DNA from: Roseibacillus persicicus
GTDB taxonomy: Bacteria; Verrucomicrobiota; Verrucomicrobiia; Verrucomicrobiales; Akkermansiaceae
NCBI RefSeq assembly: GCF_014651675.1
Contig: NZ_BMXI01000016.1
Span: 93,082-157,081 of the forward strand
Direction: 5' to 3'
DNA length: 64,000 nt
The position numbers and the translations under genes are program-made. A model generated the notes under the pieces. The model was not told the DNA's origin, ran no database searches, and saw only the letters and a program-made list of their open reading frames with translations. Below are positions 37,218 through 46,663 of this stretch, piece by piece; positions within the stretch are counted from its first letter, which is position 1, and every line of letters begins with the position of its first letter.

Positions 37218-38876
37218 ATGAGCTACACAATCGGAATTGACTACGGTTCAAATTCAGTCCGCGCCATCATCGTTCGCACCTCTGACGGAGCCGAAGTCGG
37301 CACCTCCATCTTCGACTATCCCAGCGGCCATCAGGGCATTCTGCTAGACCCCAACGATCACAATCTCGCTCGTCAACATCCCGGCGATTACCTTGCCGGG
37401 GTGGAAAGCACCGTCGCGGCAGCATTGGCTGAAGCCGAGAGCAACGATGCCGGTTTCTCTCGCGCGCAAGTTGTCGGAATGGGCGTGGACTCGACGGGTT
37501 CCAGCCCGATTCCGGTCGATGCCAACAACCACCCTCTCGCCTTGAAGGACGAGTTCAAGGGGAATCTGGCCGCCCAATGTTGGCTGTGGAAAGACCATAC
37601 CTCCATTGAGGAAGCAGAGACCATCACCCGACTCGCTGGCGAACACCGCCCGCAGTATCTCGCCAAGATTGGCGGGATCTATTCTTCCGAATGGTTCTGG
37701 GCCAAGATTTGGAAGTGCTTGAAAGTTGATCCCACCGTCTTCGATGCCGCCCATAGCTGGGTCGAGCTTTGCGACTTCATCCCCGCGACCCTCGCAGGGG
37801 TCACCGACCCCGCCGCCGTGATTCGCGGAGTTTGTGCCGCCGGCCACAAGGCCCTGTATGCCGAGGATTGGGACGGACTACCGGATAAAGAGTTCCTTTC
37901 CCTGCTCGATCCCAAACTCGCCGACTTGCGGGACCGACTCTATGACGAGGCTCATGACGCCAGTGCTACCGCAGGCCACCTTTGTCCCGAATGGGCTTCG
38001 AAATGGAATCTTCCCGAAGGCATTCCCATTGCCGTCGGGGAATTTGACGTTCACTATGGCGCGATTGGGTGCGGAGTTGAACAAGGCACTTTAGTTAAAG
38101 TCATTGGCACATCGACCTGCGATTGCGGCGTGGTCTCTGCGGAAGAAGAAGTCGCGGACATCCCCGGCATCTGCGGGATTGTCAAAGGCGCCATCCTCCC
38201 GGGCTACTACGGCATCGAGGCCGGGCAATCGGCGGTTGGAGACATCTTCAAATGGTGGGTTGAGGGAGTTTGCAAGGGCTCCGACTCCTTGCACAAGGAA
38301 CTCTCCGATGAAGCGGCCCAACTCACTCCCGGGCAGAGCGGATTGCTCGCCTTGGATTGGAACAACGGCAATCGAACAATCTTGGTCGACCAACGTCTAA
38401 CAGGAGCCCTCCTCGGCCAGACTCTCTACACCACTCAGGCGGAGATCTACCGAGCGCTCATCGAGGCAACCGCCTTCGGAGCACGCGCGATCATTGAACG
38501 TCTCAAGGAATACAAGGTCCCGATTACCCGCATCGTCTGCTCCGGCGGGATCGCGGAAAAGAATGCGATGTTGATGCAGATTTACGCCGACGTCACAGGC
38601 TGCGAGATGCGGGTTTCGCGCTCCTCACAGAGCTGCGCTCTCGGCTCCGCTATTGCAGCCGCAGTCATTGCCGGAGCTCATCCGGACTTCGCCAGTGCCA
38701 AGGAGGCCATGACGGGATTGAAGGAAGTCACCTACACTCCGAATCCTGAAAACCAGAAAGTCTACGACCAACTCTATGCCCTCTACCGACAGTTGCACGA
38801 CGCCTTCGGCGGCGTGAGCGACCAAGTCGACCTCGGCAATGTCATGAAAGATCTTTTGAACCTCAAGCACGCCTAA
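37218..38876 (+). CDS. araB: Ribulokinase AraB
   Basis: A 552-residue FGGY kinase that phosphorylates L-ribulose to L-ribulose 5-phosphate. The N-terminal I-G-I-D-Y-G-S-N-S-V-R-A loop, the long insertion typical of ribulokinases (W-L-W-K-D-H then S-S-E-W-F-W-A-K), and the C-terminal S-G-G-I-A-E-K-N and S-C-A-L-G-S-A motifs fit AraB closely in sequence and length. It is followed after 24 bp by araD. No arabinose isomerase (araA) is seen nearby. No Shine-Dalgarno precedes the ATG. Confidence 0.93.
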   Translation: MSYTIGIDYGSNSVRAIIVRTSDGAEVGTSIFDYPSGHQGILLDPNDHNLARQHPGDYLAGVESTVAAALAEAESNDAGFSRAQVVGMGVDSTGSSPIPVDANNHPLALKDEFKGNLAAQCWLWKDHTSIEEAETITRLAGEHRPQYLAKIGGIYSSEWFWAKIWKCLKVDPTVFDAAHSWVELCDFIPATLAGVTDPAAVIRGVCAAGHKALYAEDWDGLPDKEFLSLLDPKLADLRDRLYDEAHDASATAGHLCPEWASKWNLPEGIPIAVGEFDVHYGAIGCGVEQGTLVKVIGTSTCDCGVVSAEEEVADIPGICGIVKGAILPGYYGIEAGQSAVGDIFKWWVEGVCKGSDSLHKELSDEAAQLTPGQSGLLALDWNNGNRTILVDQRLTGALLGQTLYTTQAEIYRALIEATAFGARAIIERLKEYKVPITRIVCSGGIAEKNAMLMQIYADVTGCEMRVSRSSQSCALGSAIAAAVIAGAHPDFASAKEAMTGLKEVTYTPNPENQKVYDQLYALYRQLHDAFGGVSDQVDLGNVMKDLLNLKHA

Positions 38877-38900
38877 CAACCCCTTTTACCCAATCTCACT

Positions 38901-39602
38901 ATGAGCGACTTTCAAGCGATCAAAGAAGAATGCTGTGAGGCAAATATTCAGTTGCCCAAGACCGGTCTCGTGGACATCACCTTTGGCAATGTCAGTGTCT
39001 CCGACCCCGCGCGCCGGGTCTTCGCCATCAAGCCCAGCGGGGTTGACTATGATGACCTGACCCCAGACCACATGGTCGTGCTCGACTATGAGGGCAAGGT
39101 CTTGGAGGGCGACCTCCGCCCCTCCTCCGACACCCCAACCCACCGCTGTCTCTTTTTAAACTTTGAGGGCATCCGCTCGGTCGTCCACACCCATTCGCGG
39201 ACGGCGGTTTCCTTTGCTCAAGCAGCACGCGACATCCCCTGCATGGGCACGACCCACGCGGACTATTTCTACGGCGACGTCCCCGCCAGCCGCGATATGA
39301 CCGCCGAAGAAATTGCCGCTGGCTATGAATGGGAGACTGGTGAGGTCATCGTGAAAACCTTTGCCGAGCGCGGAATCAATCCCCTCGAGATTCCCGCCGT
39401 TCTCGTTCGCAACCACGGTCCCTTCGCCTGGGGACCCAGCGGAGCGAAGGCTGTGGAGACTGCCCTCGCCTTGGAGGTGGTTGCCGAAATGGCCCTTAAG
39501 GCATTGCAACTGAACCCCGAAGCGCCACTCATCGCGCAGCATCTTCTCGACAAACACTACCTGCGGAAGCACGGGGCGAACGCCTATTACGGTCAGAAGT
39601 AA
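38901..39602 (+). CDS. araD: L-ribulose-5-phosphate 4-epimerase AraD
   Basis: A 233-residue class II aldolase-fold enzyme that converts L-ribulose 5-phosphate to D-xylulose 5-phosphate. The motifs T-F-G-N-V-S-V, K-P-S-G-V-D-Y, S-S-D-T-P-T-H, H-T-H-S-R (zinc ligands) and V-R-N-H-G-P-F-A-W-G are intact. The length matches the family. It is directly downstream of araB, and together they complete the lower arabinose pathway into the pentose phosphate pool, which the xylulokinase-like enzyme at 15919-17409 also feeds. Confidence 0.95.
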   Translation: MSDFQAIKEECCEANIQLPKTGLVDITFGNVSVSDPARRVFAIKPSGVDYDDLTPDHMVVLDYEGKVLEGDLRPSSDTPTHRCLFLNFEGIRSVVHTHSRTAVSFAQAARDIPCMGTTHADYFYGDVPASRDMTAEEIAAGYEWETGEVIVKTFAERGINPLEIPAVLVRNHGPFAWGPSGAKAVETALALEVVAEMALKALQLNPEAPLIAQHLLDKHYLRKHGANAYYGQK

Positions 39603-39718
39603 GACCTCAGGCGGGGCACCCGCATTTCAAATTCTGTGCCAGGGACGATTTTGGCTCATGTAACTAAAAGTTGCAGTCGATCTCGTCCCTTTTCGTGCTT
39701 ATTATCGTTGCTAGCAAG

Positions 39719-41020
39719 ATGCCCGACGCTGAATTCAAAGACACCCTTCTCCTGGTTGATTCCGATATCGATTTTCTCGACTGGGCGACCAAACATTTGG
39801 AAGCACCCGACCTCCGGATTCTCCGCTGTGACAGTTCGGAGAAAGCGCTCAAGGTCATTGGTAGCACCACGGTCGACTTGGTCCTGGCGGACTTTCAAAC
39901 TCAACCTTATGACGGACTGGAACTGCTGGCCAAGATCCGCGCCAAGAACGCCGCCATCGTCACAATCCTACTCGCGGGCTTTCCGACCACGACACAGATC
40001 ATCGAAGCAACCCGCCTTGGGGCGCGCGATGTTCTACGTAAAGAGGCTCTGAACTTTGAGCTGCGACCCGTGGTCGAAAGCGCCTTTCAAATCATCGAAA
40101 GCCGTCGCTCGGCGGATCAGCCCGAGCAGGAATTGCCTGCTGCGGACGCCCGCATCAAGATGATCGGACAGTCCCGCATCATCCAAGAGACCTTCAAACT
40201 GGTAGGCCGGGTTGCGCCTTCAGACGCCCCCGTTCTAGTGAGTGGTGAGTCGGGAACGGGAAAAGAACTCATCGCGCAAGCAGTGCACGAGTATTCTCCC
40301 CGCCGGAAAAATGAGTTCATCGCCATCAACTGTGGCGCCATACCTGACAACCTTCTGGAATCCGAACTCTTCGGCCACGAGAAAGGTTCCTTTACCGGCG
40401 CGATGGCGCGCAGGGCCGGACGGTTCGAGCAATGCGATGGCGGGACTCTCTTTCTCGATGAGATTGGGGACATGCCCCAATCCGTCCAAGTCAAAATCCT
40501 ACGCGTCTTGCAGGACGGAAGCTTTTCCCGAGTGGGCTCGAACGAAACTCTCAGCTCTGATGTCCGCATCGTTGCAGCAACTAACAAAGACCTCGCCTAT
40601 GAAGTCGCTCGAGGTCGTTTTCGGGAGGATCTTTACTACCGCCTCAATGTGGTTGAAATCCATCTCCCTCCCCTTCGCGACAGACGGGAGGACATTCCCC
40701 TCCTCGCCGAGTTTTTCCTCCAACGCCTTGCCCGGAAATATGGCTTGGCCAAGATCAAACTTTCGGGTGAAGCCATCGATACTCTCCGCAACCACCGCTG
40801 GACGGGTAATGTTCGGGAATTGGAGAACACCATGGCGCGGGCCTGTGCTCTTGCTGAATCATCGCTCCTGTTAGCCGACGACATCCCCTTCGCCCGCTCG
40901 CCATGGTCGGAAGAAGGTCAAATCGCGAAGGCGCTCAACACCCTTATCGCTTTGCAGCCCGACAGCGAAAAAGACACTGCCGAGTGGATCTCCAAGCTTC
41001 TCGAAAAGCACAACGAATAA
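39719..41020 (+). CDS. NtrC-type sigma-54 activator lacking a C-terminal HTH
   Basis: A 433-residue response regulator. The receiver domain (residues 1-120) keeps the acidic pocket (V-D-S-D) and the phosphoacceptor region V-L-A-D-F. The AAA+ domain has Walker A G-E-S-G-T-G-K-E, the sigma-54-contact loop as G-S-F-T-G-A, Walker B G-G-T-L-F-L-D-E and R-W-T-G-N-V-R-E-L-E. After the AAA+ lid only about 35 residues remain, and they show no Fis-type helix-turn-helix. No histidine kinase gene is adjacent. I chose the ATG at 39719, directly before the receiver. Confidence 0.9.
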   Translation: MPDAEFKDTLLLVDSDIDFLDWATKHLEAPDLRILRCDSSEKALKVIGSTTVDLVLADFQTQPYDGLELLAKIRAKNAAIVTILLAGFPTTTQIIEATRLGARDVLRKEALNFELRPVVESAFQIIESRRSADQPEQELPAADARIKMIGQSRIIQETFKLVGRVAPSDAPVLVSGESGTGKELIAQAVHEYSPRRKNEFIAINCGAIPDNLLESELFGHEKGSFTGAMARRAGRFEQCDGGTLFLDEIGDMPQSVQVKILRVLQDGSFSRVGSNETLSSDVRIVAATNKDLAYEVARGRFREDLYYRLNVVEIHLPPLRDRREDIPLLAEFFLQRLARKYGLAKIKLSGEAIDTLRNHRWTGNVRELENTMARACALAESSLLLADDIPFARSPWSEEGQIAKALNTLIALQPDSEKDTAEWISKLLEKHNE

Positions 41021-41036
41021 GCCAAGGACCGGGAAC

Positions 41037-42752
41037 CTACAAATCCTGGTCGATGGCGTTGAGCTCGAGAAAGAGATTGTTCCACTTATCGAGTTGAGGC
41101 TTCAGCTTCATCTTCAAGTCCGCGACGTGTCGCCGGATGCCTTCGAACATGGTGGCGTATTCCACAAAGAATCCCCGCACCCCCTCCTGATAATCCGCAG
41201 CCAAGTGCTCGGCGAAGGGTCGCCGGCACGCCGAAGTCCGTTCCTCGAACCACGCGATTAGCTGACGCGAGCTCCGTCGCGCTCGCAAAAGCCCAACCGT
41301 CAAAACAACGAGGGCTGAAACTAACAACGCGACTGCCAACAAATTCGCTTGTAGTGAACCAAATAGTCCCGCGCCAATGACCAGTAGCAATGTGGCCGTT
41401 ACGAACTTGCGCAGAGAACCCCGCCGCTCCTCCATCTCGCTGTCCAGCATCCCGCGGATCTTCTGAGCGACCACCGCCTTGCGAGCTGCTCCTCCAAGTC
41501 TCTTGGAGAACCGTTCCTTGGATCCGGCAAAGCCTTGGGACTCTTTTTCAAAGTCAGGAGGTGGCATTTCCAAGCGTTCCTCAACGCGCGGAATCACAGT
41601 CTGCCAGTGCCCGCGACACACATCCACCAGCTCTTCACTGTCGTCGGAGGCCAAGCCCTCGATTGCTTCCTGCACCGCTTCGATGAGCCCCTTCTCAATC
41701 TCAGCAGGAGTTCCATCCTTATGGAAAAGCGACCAGAGCGACCTCCACATGGTGGTGCGCTCTTCGAGTAGACGCGCGGCCTTTTCCGCCTGTTCTCCAA
41801 AGACCTCCCCAAGCCCTGAAAATTTCTCCGCCAGCCGTTGAGCTTGCAGCTCTCGCTCGCGATCAACCTCGGTCTCGATATCGCTCAAAAAGCCTTGGTC
41901 GGAGTCCAGCGTATTACGCCGAATCTCCATTCGGTCCTCGATTCCACGCAGGACCGCAGCCGTGCCATCGCGAATTCCGCGCAGCACCTCCCGCCTCTTC
42001 GGCGACCCCGACACCTTGCGCGAGACATATCGCTCCAAGGCCGGATAACCACTCTCCTGATAGAGTAAAGTCCGGACCGGATCCTGCTGCTTGGCTTCCA
42101 GTGCTTGCAAGCCGGACACAGGGAACACCTCGGGGGCCTCGCCGATTTTATGAACAGCCAATTCCGCAATGTGACCCATCATGACCTTCATATCATCGTC
42201 ATTGCGCAGGTCCTTCTGCTGCAGGACGACAGCCATGCGGTCTTTCAGATCGGAGGCCACATCAGACACAAAGTTCCAAGTGGCAGCCCCCCACGGATTG
42301 GTCACGGGAAAGACGAAAAAGACGAGGTCGGCATCCGGCAGGAAAGTCTTGATGGCCTCAAGAGCCTCCGGACTGATTCCGTTGGTTCCCGGAGTATCGA
42401 CCACCGAAAAATCGAGAAGGAACTCGTGGTCGCGAAAGGAATGAACCAGGCACTCGCTCTGCCGTTCATCAAACTCACGTCGCCCGTAGCGGATCCATTG
42501 GACCTCCTTGGTCGTCGGCAAGACATCGCTCGGGCAAAAGGGAGCTCCGAAGAGTCCGTTGATAAACGCAGACTTTCCCGCGTTGATCTCGCCACAAACC
42601 ACGAATTGAAAAGGCTCTGACAGCCCTGCCAGAAAGGCATATTCATCAGCCAGCGGGCCGGTCTCGGTGCCCGTATCTTCGGCGAGTTCGCGAACGCCAC
42701 GAACTACCGCCGAAAGCCGCTCCCGGGTCGCGAAATAACGTTCCCCGAACAT
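41037..42752 (-). CDS. Bacterial dynamin-like GTPase
   Basis: A 571-residue protein with a G domain (P-loop G-E-I-N-A-G-K-S-A-F at about residue 55, switch threonines P-T-T-K-E, G3 V-D-T-P-G-T-N). Long helical segments rich in Glu, Arg and Leu follow, then two adjacent transmembrane helices near residues 440-490 and a further helical tail. This is the plan of bacterial dynamin-like proteins, which bind or remodel membranes. The G4 motif is not obvious (Q-Q-K-D-L is a candidate). Only one such gene is present, unlike the paired arrangements in some genomes. Confidence 0.85.
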   Translation of the reverse strand: MFGERYFATRERLSAVVRGVRELAEDTGTETGPLADEYAFLAGLSEPFQFVVCGEINAGKSAFINGLFGAPFCPSDVLPTTKEVQWIRYGRREFDERQSECLVHSFRDHEFLLDFSVVDTPGTNGISPEALEAIKTFLPDADLVFFVFPVTNPWGAATWNFVSDVASDLKDRMAVVLQQKDLRNDDDMKVMMGHIAELAVHKIGEAPEVFPVSGLQALEAKQQDPVRTLLYQESGYPALERYVSRKVSGSPKRREVLRGIRDGTAAVLRGIEDRMEIRRNTLDSDQGFLSDIETEVDRERELQAQRLAEKFSGLGEVFGEQAEKAARLLEERTTMWRSLWSLFHKDGTPAEIEKGLIEAVQEAIEGLASDDSEELVDVCRGHWQTVIPRVEERLEMPPPDFEKESQGFAGSKERFSKRLGGAARKAVVAQKIRGMLDSEMEERRGSLRKFVTATLLLVIGAGLFGSLQANLLAVALLVSALVVLTVGLLRARRSSRQLIAWFEERTSACRRPFAEHLAADYQEGVRGFFVEYATMFEGIRRHVADLKMKLKPQLDKWNNLFLELNAIDQDL

Positions 42753-42761
42753 CTTGGAGCA

Positions 42762-43589
42762 TCAATTCTGAGACACTTCTTTCATCGCGAGAAGCTGGGA
42801 CACCGTGACAAAACGGTAACCCTTCGCGAGAAGCGCGTCGAAGGTGCTGGGCATGGCGTCGACGGTGGTCGAGTGCAAATCGTGAGCCAGAACGATGGAA
42901 CCCGAGCTCGTTCCACTCAGGATACGGGACTTCACAACAGCAGTGCCGGGACGCTTCCAGTCGAGAGGATCAACGTCCCAGAGAATCGTTGGATAGCCAT
43001 ACTCGCTGTGAATCATTTCCCGCTGATTGGTTCGCAACGCTCCGTAGGGAGGACGCATGGTGCGAGGCTTCACCCCTGCGGCGCTGATGATCGCGTCGCG
43101 AGTTGTGTCGAGCTCTTGCCGAACCTTCGCATTGCTCAGCTTGGTCAAGTTGGGGTGATTGTAGGTGTGATTGCCCAACTCGTGACCCTCAGCATGAATG
43201 CGACGAACAATCTCCGGATACTGGTTTACGCTCTTGCCGATCACATAGAAGGTCGCCTTGATGTTGCGCTGCCGAAGCATGTCGAGCAGACGGGGGGTGT
43301 TCTTCGGATGAGGACCATCGTCGAAGGTCATCGCGATGTAGTTGCCGCTATTCCTCACGCTGGAGAACGAAACTCCCACATCGGGCGAAAAATTGGAGGG
43401 AAGAGATACTGCAGGATTTTGCGCGGACGGCGAAGCATAGGCCGGAGTCCGATAAGCCGTGTTCGGCTTCATTGTGACCCGGGGTGGAGCGGTGACCGGG
43501 GTCGTCGCGCGCTCGGCTTGAATAGTCTTTTCAGCAGAGCATGCCGCCAAGGTCAGCACACCGCTAATGAGGAGGAAAAAGCGTTTCAA
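42762..43589 (-). CDS. NodB-type polysaccharide deacetylase lipoprotein
   Basis: A carbohydrate esterase family 4 enzyme. The deacetylase core has T-F-D-D-G-P-H (catalytic Asp and metal-binding Asp), H-T-Y-N-H-P (metal His pair), R-P-P-Y-G-A and W-D-V-D-P-L-D-W, and the final motif I-V-L-A-H-D. I propose the TTG at 43589 as start (about 275 residues) because it opens a lipoprotein signal ending L-A-A-C. The longer upstream frame has no signal logic. The TTG start lacks a clear ribosome-binding site, so it is uncertain. Substrate (peptidoglycan or other polymer) unknown. Confidence 0.8.
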   Translation of the reverse strand: MKRFFLLISGVLTLAACSAEKTIQAERATTPVTAPPRVTMKPNTAYRTPAYASPSAQNPAVSLPSNFSPDVGVSFSSVRNSGNYIAMTFDDGPHPKNTPRLLDMLRQRNIKATFYVIGKSVNQYPEIVRRIHAEGHELGNHTYNHPNLTKLSNAKVRQELDTTRDAIISAAGVKPRTMRPPYGALRTNQREMIHSEYGYPTILWDVDPLDWKRPGTAVVKSRILSGTSSGSIVLAHDLHSTTVDAMPSTFDALLAKGYRFVTVSQLLAMKEVSQN

Positions 43590-43780
43590 GATGATTGATG
43601 GTTTAGATTTACAAATGATTTTCACCTGCAGTTGTTTGTATCGGTTCGCCCTGACCTTGTCACGCGCCCATTTTGCCAACTGGCACTCCGCCAGCCCTTT
43701 GACTGGGGCGATACCTCTGGACCACTCCCCTGTCCGAATTCTCCAATCGCCCGCGGTGACCGCGAGCTCCGAACACAAAA

Positions 43781-43824
43781 AAACTGCCATCCAACGAAGA
43801 AAAACCTTCGCTCGATGGCAGTTT
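43781..43824 (-). terminator. Rho-independent terminator of the VWA gene
   Basis: On the minus strand an 11 bp stem (AAACTGCCATC with GATGGCAGTTT), with a further inner pairing CGAAGG/CTTCG, ends in a run of seven T. It lies about 20 bp after the stop of the VWA-domain gene. Confidence 0.85.
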
Positions 43825-43842
43825 GATTATCAGAGTTTCTCG

Positions 43843-45486
43843 CTATGGAATCGTAATTGCAGCTTCTTTGCTGCCGGCGACAACGACGGCCTTGCGGACT
43901 TCTTTTCCATTATTGAAAAACGCGATTTCATAGGTTCCGGCGGGCAGTTCAAATGAGCTTTCGCCCGATAGTCCGGAGGCCACCAGTCGGGTGCCTTGAT
44001 AGACGGAGAATGGAATCGCGGCCGCTTTGCGCAAGGCAACCGTCAGGCTTTCGGCCTCGGACGCTCGGAAGTAACGACCGTTTCCCAATGTGGCCCAGCT
44101 CTCGAAGTCAGCGCTGACCTCCTCATCGCCAATGTTGTATCCGACAATGTTGACCCGTGTGTTCGGGTAGCTGTCGACCAAAGAACGAATGGCGGCGGCA
44201 GGACTTCCGTCACACGTTTCTTCTCCATCTGTCAGGAGAACCACCACCCGTTCGCCTTCAGTTCCCTTCAGGTCGGAGGAAACCATTTCAATCGATTTCG
44301 CCAATGGAGTTTTCGCCAAGTTGATGGCTTCGATCTCCTTCACGATTGGTGCCATTCCAGCATAGTCAAACGGAGCTGAAGGGATGAGAAGCTCGCTTTC
44401 ACAGCTACCTTCCTCGATATGGCCGAAGGCTCGGAGAGAAAAGGTCATCCCTTCCGGTACCGAGGTCTGCATGAATTTGAGCAAAGTGTCTTTGGCTATG
44501 TCGATGCGGTCCTCTCCCTCTTGATCTTGAAGCATGCTTCCGGAGGCATCCAGAATCACCTCCATCGCGGAGTCGTCCTTTAGCTGGTAGTTCTCGAGCG
44601 CAACTACCGAGAGAGTGCCAGTCTCGCGATCTGCAGCCAACACTTCGAAGGTGTCCGACGCCAGCACTTCGTTGCTGCGATTGCGATACTGAATCTCATA
44701 GAGACCCTGGGACGCTGGAGCGTTCAAAACCGCAGTGCCACGATAAGGGTTGAGATAGGCATAACCCATAATTTCGGAGTCCGCACTAGCTGGTGCCTTC
44801 ACCACAACGATCCGATCGCGGTCATTGAACGGTCCTGAAAAGACAGCTTGGAACTTTGTATTCGCCATCACTTGAGGAGGCGCGAAGAGATTGGTTTCCT
44901 CGGCAGCCGTCACCTGAATCGCCCGAGTGGCCTTGATGTTATCACCGATGATGTAGCTCACCTCGTATGGGCCAGCTTCGATCGGGAGTTGGATTCGAAC
45001 AGAACCGCTGGTCTGATTGGCAGGAAGGGCAGCACTATCGAGAACGCTCCCGTCAGTATTTCTCAAAGCAATCACGGCACCCCCTTGATTCACTCCGGAC
45101 CAAAAAACCGGCAGGCTACCGGACGCGGTAGCCGAGTCGGCCACGCGGACTCCGAACTCGGGATTAGTCACTTGAATGTTTTCGGTTGTTAGGACACCAG
45201 CCTCACCGCGATAGATGATGGTGTAGAGACCGGGGAGACTCGGCATCAGAAGATTAACGCTGCCTTTTCCATCGGAGAGGTCAGCGGGATTGGTTCCTCT
45301 CAGCTCAATCCCCCGGGCATCCCCGATGGTCATCTCGTCTCCCTCATTTCCAGGCCCACTGTAGAGGACCTTGACTGTCTCGTCCACAATCCCCATCTCG
45401 GGGGCCTCCAAGCTTGCTTCCTGTGCAGACAAATGTCCGGCAAAGAGAAGAGCCACTGCTGTCGAAAACGTATTGATTACATTCAT
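43843..45486 (-). CDS. Exported von Willebrand factor A-domain protein
   Basis: A 547-residue protein. The ATG at 45486 starts a signal peptide (ending H-L-S-A-Q). A longer reading upstream would run into the ppk2 terminator and is rejected. The N-terminal 260 residues hold three related beta-sandwich-like repeats (each with a G-x-Y-x-I/V-x-Y strand). A VWA domain follows, with the MIDAS motif D-A-S-G-S-M at about residue 315 and L-L-T-D-G-E-E-T. A short C-terminal carboxypeptidase-regulatory-like beta module closes it. It is probably a periplasmic or surface metal-dependent binding protein. Confidence 0.85.
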   Translation of the reverse strand: MNVINTFSTAVALLFAGHLSAQEASLEAPEMGIVDETVKVLYSGPGNEGDEMTIGDARGIELRGTNPADLSDGKGSVNLLMPSLPGLYTIIYRGEAGVLTTENIQVTNPEFGVRVADSATASGSLPVFWSGVNQGGAVIALRNTDGSVLDSAALPANQTSGSVRIQLPIEAGPYEVSYIIGDNIKATRAIQVTAAEETNLFAPPQVMANTKFQAVFSGPFNDRDRIVVVKAPASADSEIMGYAYLNPYRGTAVLNAPASQGLYEIQYRNRSNEVLASDTFEVLAADRETGTLSVVALENYQLKDDSAMEVILDASGSMLQDQEGEDRIDIAKDTLLKFMQTSVPEGMTFSLRAFGHIEEGSCESELLIPSAPFDYAGMAPIVKEIEAINLAKTPLAKSIEMVSSDLKGTEGERVVVLLTDGEETCDGSPAAAIRSLVDSYPNTRVNIVGYNIGDEEVSADFESWATLGNGRYFRASEAESLTVALRKAAAIPFSVYQGTRLVASGLSGESSFELPAGTYEIAFFNNGKEVRKAVVVAGSKEAAITIP

Positions 45487-45593
45487 AGCGACAATCGCTA
45501 TCGCAAGCGGTGTGCCCCACCTCCCGAACCTTTCCTTTTTCCTTTTCCCTAGGGGATTAATCGACTCTAACAGCATTCGACCCGCCAATAAAA

Positions 45594-45615
45594 AACCTGC
45601 GACAAAGCGCAGGTT
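45594..45615 (-). terminator. Terminator downstream of ppk2
   Basis: On the minus strand AACCTGCG and CGCAGGTT pair around a six-base loop and are followed by TTTTATT. It lies about 80 bp beyond the ppk2 stop and just upstream of the VWA gene. Confidence 0.8.
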
Positions 45616-45697
45616 GCATGAACTGAAATGGTCGGGCCTTGCCTAATGCACGACTGGTTCAATCTTCCTTCATCCCAATCGGGGGATTGCCACGCTG

Positions 45698-46525
45698 TCA
45701 GTCTTCCAGCGTCACGTCGCCAGGCTTCCAAGTTGGTTCAGGGAAAGACATTTTCAAGCCCTTGAGGGTATCGACCATGATGCGTGCGACACAGAGATTG
45801 CGGTACCACTTGCGGTCGGCGGGGATCACATACCACGGAGCAACGTCGGTCGACGTCTTCTCGATAACGTCCTCGTAGGTCTCCATAAAGTCATCCCAAA
45901 GCGCGCGGTCCTTGAGGTCATCGGGATTGAACTTCCAATATTTGTCAGGATTATCCAGCCGGGATTGCAAGCGCGCCTTTTGCTCGTCGCGTGAAATGTT
46001 CAGGAAGATCTTCACAATAGTCGTGCCCTCCTCCGCAAGCATGCGCTCAAAGTCCACCACGTGCTGATAGCGCCGCTTCCAGACCTTCTCCGGAAACAGA
46101 TTCTTCACCCGCACCGCGATAATGTCTTCGTAGTGACTGCGATTGAAAACGGTGAGATGCCCGTTGCGAGGAACATGCTCGTGAACGCGCCACAGGAAAT
46201 CGTGGGCAAGCTCGTCTTCGGTTGGCTTTTTAAAGGAAACCACATTGAGCCCCTGGGGATCGACCCGCGAGAAGACGTGCTTGATGCACCCGTCCTTCCC
46301 CCCGGTATCCATCGCTTGCATCACGACCAGCACCCGGTGCTTGTTCTGTGCGTAGAGCATCTTCTGGAGCTGCTGCAGCTCATCCCTCAGCTCGTCAAAC
46401 GGCCCGAAGGACTCCTCTTTCCCTAGGTTCTCAGCGAGAGTTTTCTCGTTGGTGTCCAGGTCGGAAAGCTTCAATTTCCTTCCAGCTTTATGGCGATAAC
46501 GGTCGAGTGCTCCTGATGCAGGCAT
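45698..46525 (-). CDS. ppk2: Polyphosphate kinase 2 family protein
   Basis: A 275-residue PPK2 enzyme that transfers phosphate between inorganic polyphosphate and nucleotides. Walker A appears as A-M-D-T-G-G-K-D-G (about residue 70), the lid region as H-V-P-R-N-G-H-L, and Walker B as F-N-R-S-H-Y-E-D. The single-domain length fits the class I-like PPK2 group that phosphorylates nucleoside diphosphates, although class III enzymes look similar. It is flanked by its own terminator and is probably monocistronic. Confidence 0.92.
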   Translation of the reverse strand: MPASGALDRYRHKAGRKLKLSDLDTNEKTLAENLGKEESFGPFDELRDELQQLQKMLYAQNKHRVLVVMQAMDTGGKDGCIKHVFSRVDPQGLNVVSFKKPTEDELAHDFLWRVHEHVPRNGHLTVFNRSHYEDIIAVRVKNLFPEKVWKRRYQHVVDFERMLAEEGTTIVKIFLNISRDEQKARLQSRLDNPDKYWKFNPDDLKDRALWDDFMETYEDVIEKTSTDVAPWYVIPADRKWYRNLCVARIMVDTLKGLKMSFPEPTWKPGDVTLED

Positions 46526-46663
46526 GGGATTAGAGATTGCCTATCGATCCTGCTGAGGCAAGCTTTCCTTGTCCCAATCGGGCTCACTTGCCGTGATTCG
46601 TCAATTACCAGGCAGGGTGTCAGATTTGTTTGACGCTCCGCACGGGTAAGGGTCTTCTTGGGC

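Noticed and set aside
39653..39676. Possible sigma-54 promoter (TGGC...TTGCA) before the activator gene
   Set aside because: The spacing between the GG and GC elements is too long for sigma-54.
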